The notes under the pieces were generated by a model. That model worked only from the letters and a program-made list of their open reading frames with translations, did no database searches and was not told the origin of the DNA. Shown one piece after another: positions 41,001 through 48,572 of a DNA stretch of 64,000 nucleotides (positions are counted from its first letter, which is position 1; the number at the start of each line of letters is the position of its first letter). The position numbers and the translations under genes were made by a program. This stretch comes from Mimachlamys varia (taxonomy: Eukaryota > Mollusca > Bivalvia > Pectinida > Pectinidae). The stretch is taken from NCBI GenBank assembly GCA_947623455.1, contig OX392532.1:22666792-22730791 (forward strand). The letters run 5' to 3'.

Positions 41001-44000
41001 CAGAGGAACGATGAACAGTACAGAGGAACATTGAACACTAGTATAGAGGAACGATGAACAGTATAAAGGAAAGATTGACACTACATAGAGAAATATAGAC
41101 AGTATAGAGGAGAAATTGACAGTATAGAGGAATGATGAACAGTAAAGAGGAAAGATAGACCCAACAAAGAAAGATAGACAGTATAGAGGAAAGAATGACA
41201 GTATAGAGGAAAGATTGACAATATAGTGGAAAGATAGACAGTAAAGAGGAAAGATTGACAGTATAGAGGAAAGATAGACAATATAGAGGAATGCTCGACA
41301 GCATAGAGGGAAGATTGACAGTATAGAAGAAAGATTGGCACAACATAGAGGAAAGATAGCCTCAACATAAAGGAAAGATAGACAATATAGAGGAAAGATT
41401 GACAGTATAGATGAAAGATTGACAGTATAGAGGAAAGATTGACAGTATAGATGAAAGATTGACAGTATAGAGGAAAGATTGACAGTAAAGAGAAAAGATT
41501 GACAGCATAGAGGAAAGATAGACAGAATAGAGGAAATATAGACAGTATAGAGGAAAGAGAGACAGTACAGGGGAAAGTAAACACAGAGATTAAACAACAC
41601 AGTACAGTAAAGAACAGGTTGCGTTCTGAATTATGTAAACTGAAATTGAATATAAATCCAACACATCATTGATGTTAATATTAGTCAGGTTGATAATTAT
41701 TATTAAACTATCTAGGGGTGTATACATCCCTGTTTAACAACACAGGATACAATGCCATGCAATTAATGATAAATAAGTGTGCATGCAAAACACTGTTATA
41801 CCTTTCTTTTGTATCAAAATCTGTGAAAGAGAAAACCAAATAGGTATATCACGAATATTCATACTGTAGCAATGATAACTTTGGTTGAGCAAGGTCCAGG
41901 AGTAACTTTTTACTTGTATCTTAAAGTTTCAATTGCTTAGACATATAAAAGAGATGCATATAAAATACAATGAAATACACTGAAAAAGAACAAACTCAAT
42001 AAGTCCAATAAGTTATTTGGTAACAGAATCTTCTCTTGTAGGTAACAGGGCGGAACAAAATATGCGCATCCCATATGCATGCCAAAGTGAAAGACAATAT
42101 TGTATTGCAATGCAAAAGTAATGAAAATTTATAAAACTTATGTTCCATTGAAATTTCACAAAGAAAGCAGTTTTCATCACCTTAATATGTTAAATTAACC
42201 TACACATTTTGAAAGAAATTGCATGCAAGACTAAACTGTGATGGGAAATCTTGGGACAAGATTACATTGTAAGGGGCATTATAACATATTCTTCAAAATA
42301 TAGTTGAATCAAACAGATATGCAGAAATCGCAACTTCATGCCACGGTGAACAAATGAACATAGTCTGAAAGAGGTTGGTTGACACTGTGGGAGAAGTTCT
42401 CCGATTAGATTTAATATACTATGTAAAGGGCAGTAACTCTTTCAAGTATATAGACAAATCAAAGTGATATTCAGGATTTAGTATAACACAACTCCACACC
42501 TATTATGGTAAATAAATGTACAAAAATTGAAAGAGATCGGTTGAAAAATATGGGAGGGGATTTCAAGATTTGTTTTGAGAATGCAAAATATTTAAGGGGC
42601 AGTAACTCTTCAAAATATAGTTGAATCAAATCAATATTCATTAAATACAACTTCATGCCATGATGAAAAATGCACAAAGTGTGAAAGAGATCAGTTGAAA
42701 ATTGTTGGAGTACAGTGTAGATTTCAAGACAAGGTTTAGATTGTGAAATATGTAAAGAGCAATAACTCTCTGTAATATAGTCAAATGGAATACACACTCA
42801 GGAAAACATAACTTCAAGTCATAAATGTAAATAAATGTATAAAGATTGAAAAAGATTAGTTAAACAAATGAAACTTTTTATGACGAATGGTTATCAGCAT
42901 TCCAAAAGAGATCCTGTCAAATTTGACAGCATACAATTAAATCTACCAACAGGATGAACATTAATATGGTGTTTTTGTGGTATGTTTTAATGATAATCTT
43001 GTGGACATGTCCATCAATAAATGAAACTGGTAAAAGTAATAAACAACTAAGGATCCCCATGTCAAATTGTATCAGTGATTTTGTTTGCCCAGTTTTACAG
43101 TCGATATAAGGTTGTTTCCCCAGTTAAAATTTGTGTTATTTTCCAAAAATGAAACAAAATTCAAGAAAATTTCCCAATTAAATTATTTATCTGAAAATCC
43201 TACTAAATTTTCCCAATTAAATAAGGCAAAGAATGCTGTAAAATCAAGGTAGCAAAAACACTGTGTATATACAAATGTATGTTGTAACTATTCATCACAT
43301 CATTAACTATTTCTAAATAAAAGTCATATCTTTGTAAATTCAAAGCTCTGGAAAAAAAACTACAAAACTTAGAAGTTCCTTGTAAAGAAATAGTTATCTT
43401 GATCCAGCTAGCACCGAAGTTCAGTTTACACACAAAGTCGTACAAAGAAATGTCCTTATTAAATGGAACATGAAGTCAATCAACCAAGGATTTTAAATTT
43501 TGGAAGAAGGGTATGTATCCTATAAATGAAAATATATTATCAAACAAATGCCTCTTTTCCAACTTGTTTTCATTTTATGATTTTATACCAAAAACTTAAC
43601 TTTTGAGGATTTAGGAACAAAATACTATAAAGTTTGAAACTTCAATCAAATATTTTGAAGTCAGAGAAACATTTCCGATCGGTCAAGTTGAGACAAACAA
43701 ACAATATTTTAGTCTAAGTTGACTCCTTTGCCACTAATGCACTTTAATACAGCATTATCAGTTACAAACAAAGTATAATAGTATGCACTTTATCTTAAAA
43801 TCATCATAAATTTCCTGAATATTTAAATGAGAGGAAATCCAACAACTTTAGGGTAAATGTCGAAAACCGATTCCTGTCTTATCTTGAAATTTAGTTAAGA
43901 ATATATATCATGTATACAAAAACTAAAGTCAGCTTTACCTTTCTCTCTGCTTTGAGTTGAGCGACGAGGTTTTCATATTTTTTGACGGTTTTCTTCGCCA

Positions 44001-46112
44001 ATTTAAGCAGGGCAAGCCCTTCATTGCCATTTTTGTCTATCCACCTACAACAACAGCATTAGATTTTAATTGGAATTCGATTAAAATTCTAAGAATTTGC
44101 AATTTGTCATACATTTGTAAGACTTTATTTTATCAATGGAGTATTTCTGTATTTGAACCAATATAAATTGTATATAATATATATCTTATATAATAGTATT
44201 TTCTCATTCGAGTGGGCTGGGGGGCTTATAGGAACACGAGTGTTTATTCAGTTGAATATGGAATTTAAGAAACATATACTGCTAGCCCTATTTTAATGAT
44301 TGGAAAAGACATAATGTAGCATTTCAATCTCATAAAGACACATCACACTTTAAAAAAAAACACCTGAAAATGAATTATCCCAAACATTGTCTAAACTGCA
44401 ACATGCAACATGCCTCAGAATCAACAATCAAATGATAACCAGTCATACTTACTCCTGGAGTAGACAAATCGGGCTATTATCATCAACAAAACTACATGAC
44501 ACCTGGTCCCTGTGTTCAACAGCCTCCAGAATCTCCTCCTTCAGAGGCGCGTTGAAAACTTTCATGTAGGATGATACAGTTTCTGAAGCATTGAAAACTC
44601 TCAATGAATTTATGAATTATTAATAAAAGTACCTAAATATGAAAGAATATATTCAAGTTACTTATAAAGTGATTGTGTGTTTTTTGGAAAACTAATAATG
44701 ATTTTGAAGATCACGTAACACACGCATATGCTGCACCTCTTGAATTTAGTAATAGATAAAAAATATGCTATTGGGCAAATATTGGTGCCAGTAGCATTAT
44801 TTGATGTGAGCAAAACATTTGAAGTTGGCAACTGCGTAAAACAAATATTTGTTGAATACTGTACACATATGGCTGATTCAATATATGCCTAAATATTGCT
44901 CTCAATTTAAATTTCAGGTTTAGATCTATATTAAAAGTAGAGTATTAGGGTAATGCGGAAATGGAACATTAGCGATCAACTTACTTCCTTCCTGAAATAC
45001 AGGAGCACATTTTTCACGATATTCCTCAAGAACTGCAGACTGAGCTTTCTCACGCTCAGCCCTCAGCTGCAGAAGGTTGAGAAAATTCTCTGTTTCTCTG
45101 CAAAAAAAACCCTCATGTGACATGCATGTATTGGTCTGGTGGTCAGAACCACACATAAAGCAAAGGCATTTGCATCTGAGTCTGGTATGTGAAACTGTAT
45201 TGTCCTTCCTACCCTATTATATACAATAACGTAGGGTAGGAAGGACAAAACAGTTTCACATACCAGATGCAAATGCCTGCACATAAAGTGATCAATTCCA
45301 CATTTGAAAATAAAGAAAATTTACAAAAAAGTTAAATTTCAAAGAGACTTCTGAAAATCAATATTTATATATATACAGTACAGAATGTGATTAGTCCATT
45401 GTTATGAATAAAGAATAAATTCTGTTTTACAGGAAGTATATGTGTAGGGGCCAAATAACACATGCAAGTCTAAAATATTTTTATAATGGACAGATTAATT
45501 TATTTGCAAAACAACCATCCCCCGTTTCTCAAATTCTTCTTTGAAATTAAAATTGTCCCCAAATCCAAAGATTTTCTGCTTGATGTTGCTTACGTGAAGT
45601 GCTGTATTGAAAATTCTCAGCAGGGACGTATATGTGAGACATATACGTCCCTGTTCTCAGCAATCACTGAATCAGCGCTCCAGACGATACTAATTTTTCA
45701 GTCTGAATGCCTCCCCAGAATTCTGCCAATCCATCTCACATCACAAGAAACTGACGTTTAATTAATATTATTATGTATTTAACAAAAACACTCCTTATAC
45801 TGTGAATTTTGTAGTACAAGGAGTTTGTTTTTTTCATCCATATATTGTCTACAATATATTGATTAGACTAAGGTCTACTCCTCCTCTGCCCCGTGCCGTA
45901 GGTAACACAACCGGAAGTAGCAGTCTGCTTGTAATATTTATCTGTTTCTGATCATAATATCGTGCATTTGGCAAGAATCATTGATATTTTGAAAAGCAAA
46001 TGTTGTTCCGAATACACAAAATACATCTTAATTAAAATACTCACTTCAATTTGACTTTAAAAATCTCAAAGAACGCCCGCGAGGGAATCTGGACTTCCAT
46101 CTTTAGATTCAT
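4856..46112 (-). CDS. F-BAR-like plus SH3 adaptor protein, 13 coding exons, 761 aa
   Basis: Spliced gene. Coding exons, all with GT donors, AG acceptors and matching phases: 46045-46112, 44985-45097, 44453-44582, 43939-44044, 12394-12618, 11736-11848, 10605-10731, 9321-9420, 8669-8813, 7047-7575, 5733-6075, 5403-5507, 4856-5037. Together they make 2286 nt, or 761 residues plus TAA. Residues 1-294 are charged and helix-rich with F-BAR character (LRAEREKAQSAVLEEYREK near 34-52, KKTVKKYENLVAQLKAERK near 121-139). Residues 295-667 are low-complexity and rich in S, T, P, D and E, with basic clusters near 586-601 and 668-679. Residues 680-742 are an SH3 domain (YQAKTEDEISF, then YGYFP). Known F-BAR/SH3 proteins bind curved membrane and recruit actin or endocytic partners; that role is inferred here. 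The order matches CIP4, PACSIN, PSTPIP and nostrin, but none was recognisably closest, so no symbol is given. Intron 4 is 31.3 kb and largely minisatellite. Confidence 0.8.
5403..5507 (-). CDS. F-BAR/SH3 gene exon 12 (start of SH3)
   Basis: The correct phase reads NRKARKAKHRAKVIKLCTID, then SYQAKTEDEISFVS (residues 668-701). This is a basic leader followed by the first strand, RT loop and second strand of an SH3 domain (the usual A-L-Y-D-Y...D-E-L-S-F plan). The other open frame across this exon does not splice in frame. The acceptor is TTTTCAG and the donor GTAATA. Confidence 0.8.
5733..6075 (-). CDS. F-BAR/SH3 gene exon 11 (acidic and basic linker)
   Basis: Residues 553-666: APFKPMINNWMDPDVDPLDG, then a basic cluster KSKFRKSKKVRKPKSPE that could act in nuclear import or lipid binding, then an acidic stretch (FDFGCEDVDEF) and a proline-containing segment. 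The acceptor is TTTCAG and the donor GTGGGT. Confidence 0.8.
6105..6285. repeat. Three-copy imperfect repeat of about 60-70 bp
   Basis: Phrases of the form cc-atggctgaaagggggcttaa followed by a tttttacaagaactat-like stretch occur three times, each more degenerate. They lie in the intron before exon 11 and account for a short chance open frame here. Confidence 0.6.
7047..7575 (-). CDS. F-BAR/SH3 gene exon 10 (long linker)
   Basis: The largest exon, 529 nt, residues 376-552. RKDKQLFRQKEAETKESNG is a short charged helix. It is followed by a disordered S/T/P/N-rich region with proline stretches (NPKSLNPPPKSS) that could bind SH3 domains, and an acidic end (DPLDLETLVLPEDTAIRPE). The acceptor is TTTCTAG and the donor GTAGGC. 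A 141-codon open frame on the opposite strand overlaps this exon and is only its shadow. Confidence 0.8.
7855..8235. repeat. Dispersed invertebrate repeat with about 110-145-bp internal modules
   Basis: Related modules begin at about 7858, 7965 and 8110 (gaactatat-aagttt ... aagggaactc-agttat). It ends in gtgcggacgacgccgacaga. From memory this style of element is widespread in bivalve genomes. It sits in the intron between exons 9 and 10 of the F-BAR/SH3 gene. The short open frame here is incidental. Confidence 0.6.
8669..8813 (-). CDS. F-BAR/SH3 gene exon 9
   Basis: Residues 328-375: DSSREERSGQSYEDNGNTAE, then a stretch rich in S, D, Q and E ending QQPERS. The donor GTCAGT follows CGGTCAAG. 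A disordered linker; no domain was recognised. Phases match exons 8 and 10. Confidence 0.75.
8930..9110. repeat. Minisatellite, unit about 50-60 bp, three copies
   Basis: The core gacaccctcatccttct followed by tcaagggcaccc and atatccacatatct repeats from about 8931, 8982 and 9042, with a short extra insert in the second interval. Intronic, between exons 8 and 9. Confidence 0.8.
9321..9420 (-). CDS. F-BAR/SH3 gene exon 8
   Basis: Residues 295-327: DDWSHHGLGIVTNNVPGVVI, then PANVQVVSESDKT. This is the transition from the helical domain to the low-complexity linker. The acceptor is TTTTCAG, only about 10-20 bp from a 22-bp minisatellite in the upstream intron. The donor is GTACAG. Confidence 0.75.
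9430..9680. repeat. Minisatellite, unit 22 bp
   Basis: About ten copies of a unit like cagttgtctcccttagtaaa. Imperfect copies reach within about 20 bp of the exon 8 acceptor on the minus strand. There the repeat reads as an A-rich sequence, not a polypyrimidine tract. Confidence 0.85.
10605..10731 (-). CDS. F-BAR/SH3 gene exon 7
   Basis: Residues 252-294: SPRRELVLHQMRSMASGMVG, then VNMNMFQQWSKEKTRYYNFE. This closes the F-BAR-like region. The acceptor is GTCCAG and the donor GTATG; the exon ends on a codon boundary. Confidence 0.8.
11736..11848 (-). CDS. F-BAR/SH3 gene exon 6
   Basis: The phase that joins both neighbours reads TMSVIRDQSTVLETRRLKVM, then TEAYCRYISLIESSEPL (residues 215-251). 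The longer open frame here (DHECHPRSEH...) is out of phase with exons 5 and 7 and is not the coding frame. The acceptor is TTTTCAG; the donor is GTATTA, a weak match. Confidence 0.75.
12394..12618 (-). CDS. F-BAR/SH3 gene exon 5
   Basis: Residues 140-214, 75 whole codons: NIQKKIEDLDLNLTCQGKYG, then AAKKRRQQFESEEDRLR and a helix ending TNFLK. Strongly charged and helical, suiting the long middle helices of an F-BAR domain. The donor is GTATAG, phase 0 at both ends. Confidence 0.8.
13440..14110. repeat. Degenerate tandem repeat, about 105-150-bp modules with tgaccttga sites
   Basis: Modules of the form ttgacc-c-gtgaccttgaa ... ggtcattcatttgaa ... ggta ... aatatcagtaccc start near 13531, 13679, 13813 and 13918, with a further partial near 14000. 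Similar phrases are common in mollusc dispersed repeats. They lie at the exon 5 end of the giant intron. Confidence 0.7.
14355..15615. repeat. Minisatellite block 1, about 18-24-bp units
   Basis: It begins as gagaatacatgtagctaagg-like units, passes through gagagatcctgaaagaaagg-like units and ends as regular gagagtatatgtaagaaagg units (about 15180-15600). Purine-rich on the plus strand. Open frames on the minus strand are a by-product. Confidence 0.9.
15835..16165. repeat. Tandem duplication with 221-bp spacing between minisatellite blocks
   Basis: The phrases acaacagaacactt, cttactttctgtttacgata, cttcactacagag and aattgtgacgtaa occur in order twice, about 221 bp apart (around 15860-15935 and 16065-16160). 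This non-satellite spacer separates blocks 1 and 2. Confidence 0.75.
16260..22108. repeat. Minisatellite block 2, 22-bp unit
   Basis: The main unit is gtgtaacagtacatagag followed by aaaa. Variants include cataaaggaaa and caatacgaagataaa. Interspersed segments of gagataacagagaaaatgg type (16.27-16.56, 17.33-17.8, 19.44-19.53, 20.64-21.1 kb) recur. About 73% purine on the plus strand. The reverse complement has no stop triplet, which produces overlapping long minus-strand frames up to 594 codons. Confidence 0.93.
22109..32640. repeat. Minisatellite block 3, 22-bp unit with higher-order repeats, 10.5 kb
   Basis: The unit is gtgtacagaggatagataga plus ta, with 16-26-bp variants made by gain or loss of GATA steps and ggat/gtat/gaga changes. 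Marker variants recur at a spacing of about 2695 bp (for example gtaaagagtatag at 28022 and 30717, and at 29421 and 32115), giving a higher-order repeat across about 26.8-32.64 kb. The unit has a single C, and its reverse complement has no stop in any frame. Confidence 0.95.
32641..33399. other. Spacer between minisatellite blocks 3 and 4
   Basis: Decayed repeat copies until about 32870, then about 500 bp of ordinary AT-rich sequence. No splice-supported exon, RNA gene or mobile element was recognised. A 93-codon plus-strand frame begins in decayed repeat and has no family resemblance. Confidence 0.5.
33400..41590. repeat. Minisatellite block 4, 20-bp unit, 8.2 kb
   Basis: The unit is agaggaaagatagacagtat (20 bp, 80% purine). 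Most regular at about 36500-39100, where copies stay in strict 20-bp register for long runs; more diverged at both ends. Contains a 1439-bp near-identical duplication (33.82-36.70 kb) and a roughly 983-bp one (39.26 and 40.24 kb). Its reverse complement has no stop triplet, so minus-strand frames are artefacts. Confidence 0.95.
33819..36695. repeat. Near-identical 1439-bp tandem duplication inside block 4
   Basis: Rare variants recur at fixed spacing: ggtaagataagctgttagat near 33871 and 35310, and the stretch around 34466-34723 against 35904-36161. Spacing is 1439 bp, then 1438 bp after a single-base difference near 35809. The distal part (aaactctaaagagg at 34969 and 36408) appears a third time near 37009. 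Confidence 0.9.
42270..42860. repeat. Tandem repeat, about 170-bp unit, three to four copies
   Basis: The core ggcagtaactctt-caa-atata recurs near 42430, 42600 and 42769. Each copy is followed by a caacttcat-ccatgatgaa-like and a gaaagagat-ggttgaaa-like phrase; a first diverged copy starts near 42290. Intronic. The 108-codon minus frame here is a chance read through it. Confidence 0.75.
42861..43938. other. Intronic sequence next to exon 4, no gene seen
   Basis: AT-rich sequence without clear repeats. I saw no exon with both splice signals and compatible phase. Confidence 0.4.
43939..44044 (-). CDS. F-BAR/SH3 gene exon 4
   Basis: Residues 104-139: WIDKNGNEGLALLKLAKKTV, then a lysine-rich coiled-coil stretch ending in AERK. 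The acceptor is TTGTAG and the donor GTAAAG. The exon ends on a codon boundary, as exon 5 begins on one, so the 31-kb intron that follows is phase 0. Confidence 0.8.
44453..44582 (-). CDS. F-BAR/SH3 gene exon 3
   Basis: Residues 61-104: SSYMKVFNAPLKEEILEAVE followed by HRDQVSCSF. This suits the second part of the first long F-BAR helix and the following turn. The acceptor is CTTCAG and the donor GTAAGTA, with two bases of the last codon carried to exon 4. Confidence 0.8.
44985..45097 (-). CDS. F-BAR/SH3 gene exon 2
   Basis: Codes for residues 23-61 in part, including LNLLQLRAEREKAQSAVLEE, a charged helix of the kind that opens an F-BAR domain. The acceptor follows an eight-T tract ending in GCAG; the donor is GTAAGT. 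Phases join exons 1 and 3 without a frame break. Confidence 0.8.
45152..45288. mobile_element. Foldback MITE, 119 bp, flanked by 9-bp direct repeats
   Basis: The direct repeat CACATAAAG lies at 45152-45160 and again at 45280-45288. Between them is a near-perfect palindrome with arms ggcatttgcatctg ... tggtatgtgaaactgt-ttgtccttcctacccta and a centre of about 15 bp. A 9-bp target duplication with long inverted arms fits Mutator-like non-autonomous elements. It sits in intron 1 of the F-BAR/SH3 gene. Confidence 0.75.
45621..45653. repeat. 33-bp perfect hairpin flanked by direct repeats
   Basis: CAGGGACGTATATGT, then GAG, then its exact reverse complement. The phrase TTCTCAGCA borders it: TTCTCAG at 45614-45620 on the left and at 45654-45660 on the right. 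Intron 1 of the F-BAR/SH3 gene. Confidence 0.85.
46045..46112 (-). CDS. F-BAR/SH3 gene exon 1 (start codon)
   Basis: Residues 1-22 plus two bases of codon 23. The first in-frame ATG is at 46112-46110 (MNLKMEVQIP); a second ATG four codons later could also serve. The donor is GTGAGT-like, directly after TTGAA. No TATA box is obvious upstream. The 5' UTR is not defined. Confidence 0.75.
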
Positions 46113-46154
46113 CTCTTCGGGAGTTCGGGCGACAGCGCGCCTAGCAACTCAAGT

Positions 46155-46160
46155 CACGTG
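46155..46160. promoter_or_regulatory. CACGTG E-box just upstream of the F-BAR/SH3 start
   Basis: The palindromic E-box within gtcacgtggt lies 43 bp upstream of the start codon at 46112. A GTTGCTAGG-like RFX half-site (minus strand, about 46139-46149) is adjacent. Position is suggestive only; use as binding sites is inferred. Confidence 0.35.
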
Positions 46161-47569
46161 GTTACGATAATAAATACTCTCAAAATAGGTTTCTAAAACG
46201 ACTCAAGTTGTTTAAACATAACTTATAATGTATTCATAAGTAACCATCGTGTATATAAAACAAATTTACTTCAGATAAAAGGAATAAAGACAAAGCTACT
46301 AAAATTGATCATTTAGAGAGTTTGGAGGGGACAGTGTGAGTTACCTCCCCTGCTGCGGCGATCGGGCGCTTGTGATACAAAGTATAAGCCTACTATACTG
46401 TCTTTACGATAAAAATACACAGTAATGCAACTTTTAGTGATGACCTTATCATAATAAACACAGAAAAAAAACAAGAAAGTCGAAAGGAGTCAGAAATTAG
46501 AGGGAAAAAAGAAAGAAAAGATTATTTAATGGTTTCCTATTCTTCTGAAAACTCAAAATTTTCCTACATTTAACCTTTTTCATGTGGGGCATATACATAT
46601 CTGGAAAAAGGAGTTCCTGACATGGCAGAAAATGCTAAAACAATGACATGTCAATATGCTCGTTTTTGTGCTATGATTGGTCAAAAGATACCAATTTGAC
46701 ATAAGTGATTTAAAGTAAATTTTGTAGTTTTGACCAATTTACCTATTTTCACTCAGGAAAACAATCTTAGTTAACCCTACTGTACCCCTTAATGGGTTAC
46801 TCATTCTGAAATCGTCATAAAAATGAGGGTAAGTGTGCTTCATTTTTTGTCCCTTTACTATTTGTGTTACCAGTATTTTTAACAATTTCTGGTTCAAAAA
46901 TGAAAAGTGCTCCAGTTACACTAAATGCATGAACAAATCCACTTTGTTGCATGGTATTTCTATAACAATGAACATATTAATGTTGTACAGCAAAATTGGG
47001 TTTGCTATGATTAAGAATGGCGAAACACTGATGTGTTTAAGAGATTTATTTAGCATCAAAAAGGTGTAATTTTGAACTTTTGTGAAGTGCAAAATATACA
47101 CAGAAATACGCATTTTCAAAATGACCGCCGAATTGGTAAAAACCATGGTAAAAAACGTTCAACAAGTAACAGACACCTATATTTTTGACACAATTTTCAG
47201 ATGCGTATATGCTATCAAAATTTATCATACTTTCTTTAATATAACATAAAATCTTTAAATGAGATTTAAACGAAACTTGAAGGTGACTGAAACCTCAGAA
47301 AACGTTGAAAATCGTAGTATTTTCAGTCGATCTCTGTATGGCACCCCATTCGTCCTGATAAAACGTTACTTGACCGTGATACCAATATGGTATCCCACTT
47401 TACTTGATAGGTTTGCGTCTCCCAATGTTTATAATCATTACAGGTATATTAGCAACGTCTTATTCATCTGTTTCTAGTATTGAATGTGACCGGGTGGTAG
47501 ATTTTCCTTCAACTGGTTTTTCAGTTAGATAGCACTATAAAGTGGGTATCATATCTGCGCTACCAAAAT

Positions 47570-47830
47570 GAGGCAAGTCCACGGCACGCATAACCCAACA
47601 TACAACTTCTACGGCACACATACCGTGTCTACGGCTCGCATTCACCAACAGACCGTGTCTACGGCACGCATACACCAGCATACCGTGTTTGCGGCACACA
47701 TACACCAACATACCGTGTTTACGGCGCACATACCCCAACATACTATGTCTACAGCACACATACACCAACATATCCTGTCTACGACACACATACACCAAAA
47801 TTCCTTGTCTACGGCACATTTACACACATA
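47570..47830. repeat. Minisatellite, unit 30 bp, eight to nine copies
   Basis: Unit of the type acggcacacatacaccaaca then taccgtgtct, period 30 bp. As 30 is a multiple of three, each frame reads a 10-residue repeat on both strands, which explains the histidine/threonine-rich and cysteine/valine-rich short frames. Confidence 0.88.
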
Positions 47831-48390
47831 TATGCCTACAAAACCCACGTAGAGACTCGTCTATAATGACTTAAGCAGTTAAACCCTGTAACTTACTTCT
47901 AACCATGATGTATTGGATTGTATCGCACGGTCAATAATATGTTTCCATGTTTTGAATCTGTAAAGCATGTTTCTACAATCAATTATTTACGTAGCTTTAT
48001 AACTGTAGCGTAACTCACTGTTTATGTGTAGAAACTGTGATTTTACTGACGTAAGAATAAAAAATAAATCTGTGTACATACTTTAAGAAACCATTGTTCC
48101 TTCTGGCTCCGCATATCCTAATGAACGGGCCTAATGGTGACATTTGAATTACTTTAAGTTGGAAGACCATATTTTTTATTTGTTTGTTTAAATTTAACTG
48201 CGACAGTTCTCTAGGTGTGCGTTTTCTATTAATTTACAATATGTATTGATGGGAAGAAACTGAATGTTCTCCTTTATCGCCTATTTGTTATGTCGTTTGA
48301 TAGAAATATAAAGCTACACAGCAACTGAATCTGATTGACGAGTATGTGAAATTTAAACAACTCGATCAGTTTGTTCTATTTATACTAAAA

Positions 48391-48572
48391 ATGGAAAACA
48401 AGCCTGTTAAGACACTGATTGTAGACTTTTTCGAATACACAACCATTCACGGACTTGGCCGGTTGCCTGCCACCAGATTCTGGGTTCAGAAGATCCTCTG
48501 GGTGCTTGCGTTTATGGTGTCTGTGGCGACAGTCTGCTATACGTCAAACACTCTGTATCAGCAGCTGATATC
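48391..48572 (+). CDS. DEG/ENaC channel exon 1: short N-terminus and TM1
   Basis: Starts MENKPVKTLIVDFFEYTTIH, then GLGRL, with the invariant His-Gly at 20-21 and a hydrophobic helix ILWVLAFMVSVATVCY. The donor is GTAAGT after ATATC. The intracellular N-terminus before HG is only 19 residues, unless an upstream exon exists. Confidence 0.85.

Larger units (their letters stand above)
12619..43938 (-). other. Intron 4 of the F-BAR/SH3 gene, 31.3 kb, mostly minisatellite
   Basis: Bounded by the exon 4 donor (GTAAAG) and the exon 5 acceptor (TTACTTACAAG). About 27 kb is short tandem repeat in four blocks, listed separately. Unique-looking stretches at 12.62-13.44, 32.65-33.40, 41.6-42.27 and 42.86-43.94 kb show no convincing coding exon. 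A small exon hidden in these cannot be excluded, but exon 4 and exon 5 already join in frame. Confidence 0.7.
46113..48390. other. Shared 5' intergenic region of two divergent genes
   Basis: The F-BAR/SH3 gene reads left from 46112 and the channel gene reads right from 48391. The interval holds a CACGTG E-box near the left gene, an inverted pair ggaggggac ... cctcccc near 46325-46355, and a 30-bp minisatellite. No convincing TATA box, CpG-dense stretch or further gene was recognised. Confidence 0.5.

Noticed and set aside
42471..42797. Minus-strand frame of 108 codons as a possible missing exon of the F-BAR/SH3 gene
   Set aside because: It is made of the 170-bp tandem repeat. Exons 4 and 5 already join in phase, and no acceptor/donor pair fits.
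47535..47852. Cysteine- and histidine-rich short frames on both strands
   Set aside because: Produced by the 30-bp intergenic minisatellite. The cysteine pattern follows the repeat exactly and is not a zinc-binding protein.
48346..48390. Upstream extension of the channel frame from a GTG
   Set aside because: There is no ATG in this stretch. GTG starts are not expected in a nuclear animal gene, so the ATG at 48391 was used.
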